From Desmodus rotundus (lineage: Eukaryota; Chordata; Mammalia; Chiroptera; Phyllostomidae): 64,000 bases of DNA. This document shows positions 53,530-62,769 of the stretch, one piece after another. The stretch is from the NCBI RefSeq assembly GCF_022682495.2, contig NC_071389.1:8237199-8301198 (forward strand), in the 5' to 3' direction. A program made the position numbers and the translations under genes. Under the pieces are notes generated by a model, which was given only the letters and a program-made list of their open reading frames with translations, ran no database searches and was not told the origin of the DNA. The number at the start of each line of letters is the position of its first letter. Position 1 is the stretch's first letter.

Positions 53530-53730
53530 CAGCCTCCTGTCTTGCTTTGTTTTCCCCATAGCCCTTATCTCCCTCTGGCTGTGTCTTATTTTGTTTGTTT
53601 GGTGTTTTGGCTCATTATCTGCTCCCAGCCCCGGACTCTAAGTCCTGTGGGAACAGAGACCAGATCTGTCTCCCTCAACACAGTGCCTGGCACGTAGTAG
53701 GGGTTCATCAAATATCGGTTGGCCTTGAGT
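53530..53730 (+). repeat. L2 LINE 3' end
   Basis: 'ctccctctggctgtgtctta', 'cccggactctaagtcctgtg', 'ggaacagagaccagatctgt' and 'cagtgcctggcacgtagtag', 'gggttcatcaaatatcggtt' are L2 3' end in sense. Confidence 0.85.
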
Positions 53731-53734
53731 CAGA

Positions 53735-54149
53735 GAGTTCTCTCAGGGGGTTCTCAGAAGGAATCATTCCCTGAGCATCTCTTCCAGACATCTGGATGGG
53801 CGGTCCTTTGCATTCACTCATTCAGTCCTACAAATACGGAGATGGAAGCAGAGAAAAGTCTGGTGACAAACCACTGGCAAGGATGTAAACTCTGGTCTGT
53901 CTAATTCCAAGGAGTGGCTTGTTTGGGGACGCCAGCCAGGCGGCCTAAGGACATGAGTGCAGCTTGGAGGGGCTACTTCCTGCACCGTGGCTGTGACATC
54001 CTGAGTTAGGGGCGCACGAGGCCTTCCAGGTCGAATGGGTCAATTCCAGCTGTCCCGCCAGCCCGAGAGGGTCAAGAAGTCAGAGCTCGCGTCCTGGCGC
54101 CTGACACCGTGCCAAGGCTGGCGTGTCCTACTGAGGACACAGGACACTC
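53735..54149. other. Stretch without a recognisable gene
   Basis: Unique sequence; nothing recognised. Confidence 0.5.
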
Positions 54150-54900
54150 AGGCCCCAGAGAGCTGACTTTTTTTTTCAAATTAGAAGAATTATGAATCAA
54201 CTGCTCTTTGGTGGCCTCCAAACTATTTCTTTTTCTTTCCAGAGGGAAACCGCAATCCAAAGCTCTCAGCCACTTCCTCCCTCAACACAACCTGGGGAAT
54301 GTGGCCCGGAGGAGCCCTCCCCTCCCCCAGCCCACAGCCAACTGTAAGAAAACCCAGAGACTCAACAGGAATGGTGGTGTTTTTTCCTCCCTGCCCCCGC
54401 CCCTCACGGTAATTAGCACTTCAGCTTTCTCTTGCGGTGCTTATGCGTTTAGACAACACAGTTCATTGTTTCCAAATGTTAGTCAACTCTAACTATAAAT
54501 TAAGCTCTGAATCTTGAATCCCATTCCCATTGAATCCCATTTCCCATTCGAGGGAAAACTCACGAGTTGATTCTGTCTACACAAATAAATCATAAGAGGT
54601 GGGAATGTTATAAATGGAGAAAAGCAACTAGGATGCTGTAAATGCAGCTTTTTGAGCTACTTCGCGAGGCCATTAGAACACTTACATGAGGCTTGGGAGG
54701 CTCCACCAGGGCATCAGTCTTTAAGATGCAGTCGTGTGAAAGCTCATTCATCTAATTAATGTTTTTAGTGCTTTATAGTTTATAAAGCTTTTTTTTTTGC
54801 ACATTATTTATTTCAATTCCAGACAACATCCATTTTGTATGGGAGGCAGCTAGCTATTTTACTAAATCCACCAATTCTAAGACATATTTTGTTTCCATTT
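54150..54900. promoter_or_regulatory. Candidate conserved non-coding block
   Basis: About 750 repeat-free bases, AT-rich, with TAATTA cores at 54410-54415 and 54753-54758, AATTAGCAC at 54411-54419, and 'ataaattaagctctgaatct', 'gggaatgttataaatggag', 'gcacattatttatttcaatt'. 'gaatcccattcccatt' is imperfectly repeated at 54517-54547. It resembles developmental enhancer DNA; conservation is untested. Confidence 0.32.
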
Positions 54901-55019
54901 TTATCTCAGAAATCATCAGGCTACATCTTAGAATCAAAAGCGTGTCAGTGTAGTCGCCAGCTCTGTTTTCTCTGTGATGCGGTAAAGAGTGGTGCGTGTT
55001 AGAGATAACAGTCTTAGAT

Positions 55020-55145
55020 TTGACGAAATGTGTATCATTCTGATCCATGTTTCATAGGGGAGGTGACAAGCCCCAGGATGGGACACACTTGGCCCAAGGT
55101 CCAAGTAAATGGAAGAATCAGAACTTGAACCCAAGAGGGGCGAGA
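55020..55145 (-). repeat. MIR SINE fragment
   Basis: 'atgtttcataggggaggtga', 'cttggcccaaggtccaagta' and 'aatcagaacttgaacccaag' fit the antisense MIR. Confidence 0.66.
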
Positions 55146-55149
55146 CCTT

Positions 55150-55935
55150 TAAAGGGCATATGAACACCCCAGAGTCAGGTGGTCAAGGAGTTGCCCTCTG
55201 TGGAAGACGGTCCCAATAACTGAGGAATTTTTGTTTTTCTGAACAGAGTATGCAGATTTGAAGCCAGAGCAGAACTGCGTGAGACATTAGAAGGCAGACG
55301 GAGAATTGTCACATTCTCCTTCTCTACCTTTTCCTTGGGATATTCAGCCTCTCCTCTGGGCAATTTAGACAGCGTTGGTTTGAAGCCTGAGGCCTCCGAG
55401 GCCACCTTGAGGAAATTGGGAAATGGCCCCCTGACTCCAGATGGACTCAGTCCCACATCGTGATAACGAGGTGCAGTGGAAGGAGCACAGGTTCCATTCC
55501 CACCCCTTTGACCCTTAGCTGATCTCCTTGGACGGTGCACAGTCCCGAGCACCTGTTCACAGCAGACCTGTGCCCAGGGCACCCATGCCTGTCCGTCTGG
55601 TCTTCAGTGGAGGGGTGGTGGGACAAGAATGCTTGACAGAGAGAAGGAAGATCGGGACAAATTCACGAGTTATTTTTGTAGTCTAGATCACATTCATTGC
55701 TTAAGTGGTTTCTGTGTGTGGATAAAGTCTTAAACTGTGCAAACTTGGACCGAGCTTGGCTCTCACTAAAGAATCTGAATACTTGGGAAAACTCACATAG
55801 TCTTAAGAAATTCAAACATGGTCTTATTTTTAATGGTCTTTCTGTGCCTGTTCCTGAAGATGTGCCATATGAGCCAAACCAACCATTACTATGACTGTGC
55901 TAGTCTGAAGGACTACTTGGTAGAGTAGAAAGAGA
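55150..55935. other. Stretch without a recognisable gene
   Basis: No repeat or exon is recognised; 55675-55890 is AT-leaning unique DNA. Confidence 0.48.
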
Positions 55936-55939
55936 TTGT

Positions 55940-56065
55940 GTTCAGAGTTTATTCAGAGTTAGGGTCAGATTTGGGTCTCTGACACCTTCCAGCTGCCCTC
56001 TGTGGGCAAGTGTTCAATGTTTGTGAAACCTCAGTCTCCCCATCTGTGAAATGGGTGTGGTAGAT
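55940..56065 (+). repeat. MIR SINE fragment
   Basis: 'ctgccctctgtgggcaagtg', 'aaacctcagtctccccatct' and 'gtgaaatgggtgtggtag' are MIR core. It is followed at once by an MLT1 LTR. Confidence 0.72.
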
Positions 56066-56515
56066 TAAAGAAAACTGCTTGTCCTTTGCTACTCCTCCCA
56101 CTGAAAGGTGAAATTTAATTCCTTCCCCCTTAAATCTGGATTAGCCTTGGTGACTTGATTGGCCAATAGAATGTGGTAGAAGTGATGTTCTGGGACCGCT
56201 GAAACTCAGTCACCTATGAAGCCTTGTAGTTTCCACATGGACATCTCGGAACTCAGCCATGATGTGGAGGCACCCCCAGCAGCTCCTTGATGGGATCACT
56301 ATGAACAGAAATTGAGGCTGAGGCCGCAACCGTGCAAGTGAGCCCTCTTGGAAGTGAGTCTTCCAGCCCCAGTGGAGCTGCTTGGTTGATGCCATGTGGA
56401 GCAAAGACAGGCTGTCCCTGAGCCCAAATTGCAGATTTGTGAGTAAACTAAGATTGTTATTTTAGGCCAGTAAGTTCTAGGGTGTTTTTCATGCAGCAAT
56501 GGAAAAATGGGACGC
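56066..56515 (+). mobile_element. MaLR LTR (MLT1-like)
   Basis: 'ttgattggccaatagaatgt', 'gtggtagaagtgatgttctg', 'gaagccttgtagtttccaca', 'gtgagccctcttggaagtga' and 'gattgttattttaggccagt', 'aagttctagggtgtttttca', 'tgcagcaatgg' follow MLT1 in sense to its 3' end. Solitary LTR. Confidence 0.82.
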
Positions 56516-56559
56516 TGGGGATATAAGCGCTGCCTCATTCAGGGATGTGTGGAATTAAA

Positions 56560-56625
56560 GGAGGCCCAGTGCCTAGAGCGCTTGGTGTGCTGTCCAGCAC
56601 GCAGTAGGCACTCAGCCGAGCTGAG
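56560..56625 (+). repeat. L2-like 3' end fragment
   Basis: 'gtgcctagagcgcttggtgt' and 'gctgtccagcacgcagtagg', 'cactcagccg' resemble an L2 or MIR tail. Confidence 0.5.
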
Positions 56626-56629
56626 TCTT

Positions 56630-57450
56630 TCCTCCCCCTTACAACTAAGTGCATGACCCACTCAGTTACTAGCTGCTTCCTCTGCTGGGACTGGCCTGCT
56701 CACCCTCCAGGAGTTGGGGAGGCGGGGCATCCCCATGACTCAGAGAGGATGAGACCCCACTTTGCTCTCTGTACATGGTTATGGCCAGCATCTTCAGCAG
56801 CTGTCATGAAGCACATTTGCTGTTGGGTGATAAATCGTCATCTGTCCATTCTCCCTGATGTCCACCAGGGAAAGTTTCTTTGCATTTAAAGTTGATGCCT
56901 TTCCATGGTCACCAAACATGGTGAGTAGGATAACACATCTTCAGTCCGTCTTGCTGCCTGTCTCTGCCTGGCACCCTGACCACAGGCCAATGGGGACTGG
57001 CCTCCCGGTTATGCAGAGACTTTCTCGCAGACCCTGTAGGGGCTCCCACCCTGCCCTGTTCCAGAGCAGGGACCATGCACCCCCCCCCGTCGGCACCCCT
57101 CACCCAGGCCCATGGGGCACCCCAAGGTTCCTGGAGCCTCTTACATCTGCAGTGCCTCCAAGCGGGGCCCAGCCCAGCAAGCAGCAATGGAAGATGTTAG
57201 GGGTGAGGTGGGCACAGTGGAGTGGGCTTCACACCCACCTGGGGGCGTATTCTATTACCTGGGTGTTCTGGGTCCTTCTCGCACTCCTACCGATGGGGCA
57301 GGGCTGACAGGGGTGTGACCTGCGCAGCAACAAGATCACAAAATAAGGGTCTGTGTAGGTCACTGGGAAGGCAGTCACGTGATAAGGATAATGCCACATG
57401 ATGTGTAATGGGATCAGTGGAAGGGAAGCCAGCAACTTCTCTGGGTGCTG
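56630..57450. other. Stretch without a recognisable gene
   Basis: No repeat or exon is recognised. A C-rich run is at 57080-57088. The 149-codon frame at 56858-57307 resembles nothing known. Confidence 0.48.
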
Positions 57451-57454
57451 GATG

Positions 57455-57550
57455 TCACCTGAACCATTTCACATGGTGGCCTCCCCAAGCCTCAGCTTTC
57501 TCACTGTAGCGCGTGTTACGCAGAGCGCCCACCTCCCAGGGTGTTGAGGG
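57455..57550 (+). repeat. MIR SINE fragment
   Basis: 'ccccaagcctcagctttctc', 'actgtagcgcgtgttacg' and 'cacctcccagggtgttgagg' fit a diverged MIR with methylation-type changes. Confidence 0.5.
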
Positions 57551-57554
57551 GCTG

Positions 57555-58280
57555 CGCGCGACGCCGTGGTCAAGCCCCTGGCCAGCCCGTGTGCAGTGTG
57601 ACCTGTTCATGCGTGGTGCAGGTTCCAGATACAGGTGTTAACGAGAATCTTCCACCAGCCTTCCTGTTTCCTCCATTGTGCCAGAGTCGGAGGCTCAGAG
57701 GACTCGGGACTCCTCATTCCACTTGGGGCAGGGTATACTTACATGTGAGGGGCACAGTGAGTCATTTTCTGGGAATCCAAGAAATCGGAGCCATTTCAGA
57801 AAAGGTGCTGAACTCAAATCAGACGCGTCTGGAAGCAAACCAGGCAGCTGTCTCCCATTCTTGTGCCCACAAACCTGGGCATGTAGGAGCTTCCAAGCAG
57901 ATGGCGGAGCCTGTGCTCTGCCACCCAGGGCCCCCGCGCTGCCTGGCAGAGGCTCCACGTTTGTCGCCAGGCCTTGACAAGGAAGCGAACAGTTCGTTAT
58001 CGTTGGCCTCCTTGTCCCCTGGTTCTGGGCAGATGATGGGGGTCTTGTCATTTCCCCAGTGCCTCTCCTCATCTCCAAGGAAGCAGCTGCCAGTGCAGAA
58101 GCAAGTGAATCCAGATTACGCACGGCGTGGGGTACCTGTCCTTCGAGGAGGTGTCCGTGGTGGTGCAGGCCTGGGCCTCTCAGGATGACCACTTCTTTTG
58201 GGGGCAGGGGACAAGGCAAAAGGAGGTAAGGGAGGCTTAACTAACCTGTCCTCCGCTTTCCTTCACCTCCAACTTTCAGA
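57555..58280. other. Stretch without a recognisable gene
   Basis: Unique sequence. A 215-codon plus frame (57541-58188) and a 174-codon minus frame (57695-58219) overlap, so at most one could be real. Neither shows a domain, signal peptide or splice-like boundary I can support. Confidence 0.48.
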
Positions 58281-58284
58281 ACCT

Positions 58285-58670
58285 ACTATGTGCCAGCTAT
58301 TTATGAGTTTTCTATTGCTACAGAGCAAACTGCTACAAGCTCAATGACCTAAGACAACACCCATTTATTACCTCACAGTGCCTGGGGGTCAGGAGTCCAG
58401 GCACAGCGGAGCAGGGTGCTCGGCCAGGGGTCTCACCAGGCCACCGTCGAGGTGGCAGCTGGGCTGCATCCTCACCTGGACACCCGACTGTGGAAGAATC
58501 TGCCTCCGAGCTCCCTCAGACTGCTGTCAGCTCATTTCCTGTGATGTGGGACTGAGGCCTGGCACTTGGCTGCCTGTTGGCTGGGGGCCACCCTCCAGGC
58601 TGCCTGCAGTTCCTTGCATGTGGGCGTCCTCGGGAAGGAGAGTCTCTCGAGTGTGTTCAAGCAAGACAGA
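58285..58670 (-). mobile_element. MaLR-type LTR remnant, antisense
   Basis: 'tctattgctacagagcaaac', 'tgctacaagctcaatgacct', 'aagacaacacccatttatta' and 'cctcacagtgcctgggggtc', 'aggagtccaggcacagc' match the reverse of an MLT1-type 3' end. The rest is diverged. Confidence 0.62.
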
Positions 58671-58689
58671 GTCATAGATCAGTGTGTAG

Positions 58690-58795
58690 ATGTATGTGTG
58701 ATGTGTGTGTGTGTGTGTGTCCAGAGAGATGAGCAGAGATAGAGGATAGAAGATAGATAGACAGGCAGACAGACAGACAGATCGTAGATAGAAAC
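58690..58795. repeat. TG and GATA/GACA microsatellites
   Basis: (TG)n at about 58701-58720 is followed by GATA, CAGA and CAGG tetranucleotide units at about 58748-58782. Confidence 0.9.
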
Positions 58796-58869
58796 CTAAT
58801 CACAGGAGTGAGTTCCCATCACCTTTCCCATAGTCCGTTTGTTAGAAACAAGCCACAGGTTCTGTGCAA

Positions 58870-59150
58870 CACCATGGGGTGGAGGTCAAGAGGGCATCTT
58901 CATTTTGATTTGCATTTCCCCAATAGCTAGTGAAATTGAGCATCTTTTCAGAGACCTGGTGGCCATCTGTATGTGTTCTTGGGAGAAGTATCTGTTCGGG
59001 TCCTCTGCCTATTTTTAATTGGATTGTTTGTTTGTTTGCTGTTGAGTAGTATGAGTTCTTTATATATTTTGGTTATTAACCCTTTGCTGGAGATGTTGTT
59101 AGCAAATGTCTTCCATTCGGCTGGTTGCCTTTCGGTTTTGTGGGCAGATG
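58870..59150 (-). mobile_element. L1 LINE ORF2 C-terminal segment, inverted part
   Basis: On the minus strand this encodes a peptide with 'ERQPAEW' and 'KGLITKIYKELI', the C-terminal L1 ORF2 signature. In the plus strand it reads 'tttgatttgcatttccccaa', 'tagctagtgaaattgagcat', 'ggttattaaccctttgctgg'. It directly precedes a sense L1 3' end, so it is probably the 5'-inverted half of one insertion. The ORF is a fragment. Confidence 0.88.
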
Positions 59151-59159
59151 AAAGACAGG

Positions 59160-59290
59160 ACTTCGGGTGGTGGGCACACGATGCAATGCACGGGTGATGT
59201 TTCATAGAACTGTACACTTGGAACTTATATAATCTGATTCATCATCGTCACTCCAATAAAGTTAACATAAAAAAGAAAAAAATAAAATAC
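59160..59290 (+). mobile_element. L1 LINE 3' UTR with A-rich tail, sense part
   Basis: 'gggtggtgggcacacgatgc', 'atagaactgtacacttggaa', 'cttatataatctgattcatc' and 'cgtcactccaataaagttaa' followed by an A-rich tail to about 59290 are the sense 3' end of an L1. AATAAA at 59255-59260 is its polyadenylation signal. About the last 110 bases of the element are present. Confidence 0.8.
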
Positions 59291-59334
59291 ATATGGCCAT
59301 CAAAGAAAAGAATATCGTAAAATTCTGCCCATCA

Positions 59335-59470
59335 CCAGTGCCTTGAGAGTTAAGTAATGTTGTTCCCGTTTTCTAGGTGGGAAACTGAGCTTTAGAGAGC
59401 TAACTTACCAAAGCCCTAATAGTTACCCAATGGACAAGCCAGAGTTTCAGACCGTGCTGGCCCCCTCACA
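59335..59470 (-). repeat. MIR SINE
   Basis: 'gttcccgttttctaggtggg', 'aaactgagctttagagagct', 'agttacccaatggacaagcc' and 'agagtttcagaccgtgctgg' are antisense MIR. Confidence 0.83.
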
Positions 59471-59629
59471 GACGCTTGCACTCCACCATCAGCACACTCC
59501 CTCCAGTGCCCTGCTTGATGCTGCCAATTGCCTGTGCGCTGACTTCAACTGATGGACCTGGGTCGGCATGTCCAGTACTTTCTCTTTGGTGATGGTCACT
59601 ATGCTGATAATGTACTCATTCAGAGCATA

Positions 59630-59985
59630 TCTTGCCCCTACACCCCTACTGTGTGCTCCAAGAAGGCAAGGACTGCATCCATCTTGTTCATGGCCACGTC
59701 CCTGCGGTCAGAGAGGCACCTGGCCCATGCTGTGCACTGCGTGAACAGTCCTTCAGTCATTCAACAAACGCTTGTGGAGCTGGGCTGCCTCCTTGGGATA
59801 CAAACATGGCCAAGACACTACTCTGCCTCACTCTCCAGCAGTGCAGAGACATAAGATAAATCAGCCACAGAATAGTGTGGTGTGGCACAAAGATTTCCGT
59901 GGCCTCCTCCTCAGGTTTGCCCATGCCCGACATCCCCAGGGCCTAAGGCAGTGACTGGCCCATAGTAGGGGCTCAGTCATATTGG
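59630..59985. repeat. Adjoining L2 3' end fragments
   Basis: 'actgtgtgctccaagaaggc', 'aaggactgcatccatcttgt' is sense L2. 'gtcattcaacaaacgcttgt', 'gagctgggctgcctccttgg', 'gatacaaacatggccaagac' is antisense L2. 'cccagggcctaaggcagtga', 'ctggcccatagtaggggctc' is a sense L2 or MIR tail. Three small pieces therefore lie together in alternating directions. Confidence 0.62.
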
Positions 59986-60019
59986 TAGATTGTCGCTAGT
60001 CCCACCAACTGGCATGCCT

Positions 60020-60460
60020 TGCTCTCTTCCCTCCCACGTAGGGCAGAAAATGAAAATCATAAAGGATTAATTGGTCACGAAAATCCAGAGAAAGTTATAA
60101 AGCATGTAACAGCATCCCAGGCTGGCCTCCAGAGTCTCTGACGCATTCCTGCGTTCCTGGCACCTCCCCTTTGGAGCGGACCTTTGCATTTCAAAACAGA
60201 ATGAATAAAAAAGCACTGTAATTATTAAAATTGTGTATATAGGAGAATTTAGCCTTTCATTTGAGGTGTCCTAATGACACTTCAGCAACTGCTAGGGAAG
60301 ATAATAGGGTTTAGAGCAATTACACAGCCCATCGAATACCGAACACGAGTGATTCAGATTCTTGCTCGGAGCGGGAACAGCTCTCAGCCACTTTGCTCCT
60401 ACACAGCTGTTTCATTTAAAATATTTTGGCAGAAAGTCGCGCAGTGTTCTGTGCCGGCCA
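60020..60460. promoter_or_regulatory. Candidate conserved non-coding block
   Basis: A repeat-free AT-rich block with 'aaaggattaattggtcacga', 'actgtaattattaaaattgt', 'cctaatgacacttcagcaac' and 'tttagagcaattacacagcc'. It resembles enhancer-type non-coding DNA; function is inferred only from composition and motifs. Confidence 0.3.
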
Positions 60461-60770
60461 TCCCTGCGTCAGAAGCTTAACTCCTTCCATACCCAATATC
60501 ATCCAGCTCTCCCCCCACCCCAGGCCCCCATCTTCATTGCTGCTCTACGTGGTTTTTGAGCAACACGTTTGGGAGTTAAGACTTGGCCCCTTAGCTGAAA
60601 ATGCTGGGGTTTGTGGCTCCTGACCCTACGGAGGGTTCTGTGTCTTTCTCCCTGTTGTGACTGAGTCAGTAGGTATCACTCGGTTACAAGGGGGCCAGCC
60701 CTGGGTGTGCTGCCAGAGTGTTCGGGTCGGATGGCCAGAAACAGATGGCGGGGTGATTTGGGAAGAGTCC
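60461..60770. other. Stretch without a recognisable gene
   Basis: Unique sequence with a C-rich run around 60509-60530; nothing recognised. Confidence 0.5.
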
Positions 60771-60771
60771 T

Positions 60772-61105
60772 GTCTCAGTTCAAGCTGCCGTAAGAAAATC
60801 CCACAGGCTGGGGCTTACATGGCAAACACTGATCTCACGCAGCTCCAGAGGCGGGGAAACTGCACGATCCAGGTGCCAGCAGGTGGAGCGACTGGTTGGG
60901 CCGCCTGCCGGGTTCGCAGTGTCCTCGCAAGGAAGAAAAACAGGCCGTGCCTGTTGTATCTCTTCCAAGGGCACTAATCCCACTCCTGGGGCCTCCACCC
61001 TCATGACATAGCCACCCGCCAAAGGCCCCGCCTCCTACTACCATCACACTTGGGGGTTAGGGCTTCAACTTACAGAGTTGGAGAGAGCACAGACATTCAG
61101 TCTAT
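60772..61105 (-). mobile_element. MaLR LTR (MLT1/MST-like), antisense
   Basis: 'tctcagttcaagctgccgta', 'agaaaatcccacaggctggg', 'agggcactaatcccactcct', 'ggggcctccaccctcatgac' and 'cttgggggttagggcttcaa' are the reverse of the MLT1/MST LTR in order, ending 'cacagacattcagtctata'. It is one of the best-preserved LTRs here, about 330 bases. Confidence 0.9.
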
Positions 61106-61109
61106 ATAG

Positions 61110-61705
61110 CAAATTCAATCACAGAGCATTTCCAAGGGTTCAGCTTGAATGTAGAGAAACCCAGAGAGGCGGTACCATACCCTAGGGGTGCCACAGCAGG
61201 ATGCTGAAACTCCCTTTAGTCTCAAGGGACAAGGGACAGGGAGCAGTAACCAGAATGTGGAGAGGGTGCCTGTGTAGAGTGGGGAGCAACCCATTAGCAG
61301 CTGCAGCTTTGAGTTCAAGGCATGTAGCCCACCCCCAACAACAGTGAGGGACCCCCCTTCTCCTCCCATCCTCCAAGCTCCTCCTGGTGTCTCCCATTGG
61401 CCAAGCCCATGGGGAGGCCAGAGGTCAGGGGCACTGATGCATTCCGTACAGGGCAGCCCCCCAGAGCTTCAGGAAGGAGTAAATTGAGGATATCCAGAAC
61501 AGAGGAGTTCCAAGCAAAGTCCTCTGGCCCCAGGGGGCAGGCCTCTAAGCTGCAGACAAGAACCTGGTAAGCGCCTAGTCATGCGGCTGCACTGTAAGGG
61601 GCACATCCGAGCACCTGGAATCACTGGGGATTCACTGTGAGGGGGCCCGATGGGCACCCAGAGAAACCAAATCCTCAGACCCCAGAAAGGGCGGGAACTA
61701 ACCCT
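61110..61705. other. Stretch without a recognisable gene
   Basis: Unique sequence between two LTRs; no repeat or exon recognised. Confidence 0.5.
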
Positions 61706-61706
61706 C

Positions 61707-62097
61707 TGTGACAGTTAAGTGTGTGTGTGCCGGCCTGGCTACGCTCCAGCGCTGGTTGTTCCCTCGGATGCCAATCTGAATGTGGCTGGGAAGGTATTTT
61801 GTGGATGGCGTTAACGTATATGAACAGTCGGCGGGAGGTAAAGGAGGTCACCCTCAATAAGGCAGGTGGGCCTTATCTAATCAGTCGAAAGCCTTCAGAA
61901 CAAAAACTGAGGTTTCCTGAAGAAGGAAGACATTCTCCCTCAAGACTGTGACATAGAACTCCTGCCGGAGTTCAGCCAGCCCTACAGATTTCAGACTGGC
62001 CAGTCCCCACAACCATGTGAGCCCATTTCTGAAAATTAACACAGAGATAAGTATCTCCTGTCAGTTCTGTTTCCCTGGAGAACCCCTGACTCATACA
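61707..62097 (+). mobile_element. ERVL LTR (MLT2-like), near full length
   Basis: It begins 'tgtgacagttaagtgtgtgt' and ends 'gttctgtttccctggagaac', 'ccctgactcataca', as MLT2 LTRs do. 'aggcaggtgggccttatcta', 'atcagtcgaaagccttcaga' and 'acaaaaactgaggtttcctg' lie between in the right order. About 391 bases; solitary, no internal ERVL sequence. Confidence 0.88.
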
Positions 62098-62099
62098 AC

Positions 62100-62450
62100 T
62101 TCCCATAACCTGTAAGATGGTCCCAAACGCCTTTCCACAGCCTCCAAAGCCTCAGGTGGTCCAGCCCCCGCCTCCCTGCCTCTTCTTCGACCTCATCACC
62201 GAAGCCAGCGCTTCTCCACCTTGCCTGCACTCAGGGGCCATTGGGAAACAGAGGATGGGCAGCTCTTGTGAGAACAGTTTCCTGGACCTGATCCCCAGAC
62301 ATTCCCAGGGGAGGAATAAAAAGCCAGGCAACATGTTTCTGAGTCTCGGTGCCTGCAGCATAGAAACCCCATTGACCAAATTAATAGTCTGGAAGAAAAA
62401 TGGATAAGTGATGGGTTTGTGAGCTAGAAAGGATCCTTGGAAGTCTCCGT
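62100..62450. other. Unique sequence between LTRs
   Basis: No repeat is recognised; an overlapping plus frame (62117-62407, 96 codons) resembles no known protein. Confidence 0.5.
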
Positions 62451-62451
62451 T

Positions 62452-62536
62452 CTGGGCTTAGTATGTCCCCCCAAATTCAAATATTGAAGCTCTAGCCCCT
62501 CAGATTCTGCTGTGTTTGGAGACAGGACCTTTCATG
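62452..62536 (+). mobile_element. MaLR LTR (MLT1-like), 5' part of a copy split by Ves
   Basis: 'gggcttagtatgtcccccca', 'aattcaaatattgaagctct', 'agcccctcagattctgctgt' and 'gagacaggacctttcatgag' are the 5' end of an MLT1-type LTR. It is interrupted by the SINE at 62548-62758 and resumes at 62770. Confidence 0.87.
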
Positions 62537-62769
62537 AGGTAATTGAGCCCTGACTGGTGTGGCTCAGTGGATTGAGTGCTGGCCTGTGAACCAAAGGGCC
62601 GCCGGTTCGATTCCCTGTCAGGGCACATGCCTGGGTTGCAGGCCAGGTCCCCAGTAGGGGGCACGTGAGAGGCAACCACACATTGATGTTTCTCTCCCTC
62701 TCTTCCTCTTTCCTTCCCTTCTCTCTAAAAAAAAATAAAATCTCTAAAAACAATAAACAGGTAATTGAG
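62537..62769 (+). mobile_element. Ves-type bat SINE with perfect 11-bp target-site duplication
   Basis: The body (62548-62758) has a tRNA-derived head, 'cagggcacatgcctgggttg', 'agaggcaaccacacattgat', a CT-rich run and an A-rich AATAAA tail. 'aggtaattgag' flanks it at 62537-62547 and 62759-62769. It is the youngest-looking of the three Ves copies and sits in an MLT1 LTR. Confidence 0.97.
62560..62614 (+). promoter_or_regulatory. RNA polymerase III A and B boxes of the Ves SINE
   Basis: TGGCTCAGTGG at 62560-62570 fits the A box TRGYNNARNNG at every fixed position. GGTTCGATTCC at 62604-62614 fits the B box GGTTCGANNCC exactly. Both tRNA-type internal promoter boxes are therefore intact; transcription is not shown by sequence alone. 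Confidence 0.85.

Noticed and set aside
57541..58219. Overlapping 215-codon (plus) and 174-codon (minus) frames
   Set aside because: They overlap on opposite strands, resemble nothing known, and have no convincing splice or start context.
58948..59217. 89-codon minus-strand frame with clear similarity to a known protein
   Set aside because: It is an L1 ORF2 C-terminal fragment, annotated as a mobile element and not as a host gene.
62560..62614. A possible tRNA gene, because both pol III boxes are perfect
   Set aside because: The boxes belong to a tRNA-derived SINE; there is no cloverleaf with an acceptor stem, and the sequence continues into the SINE body and A-rich tail.
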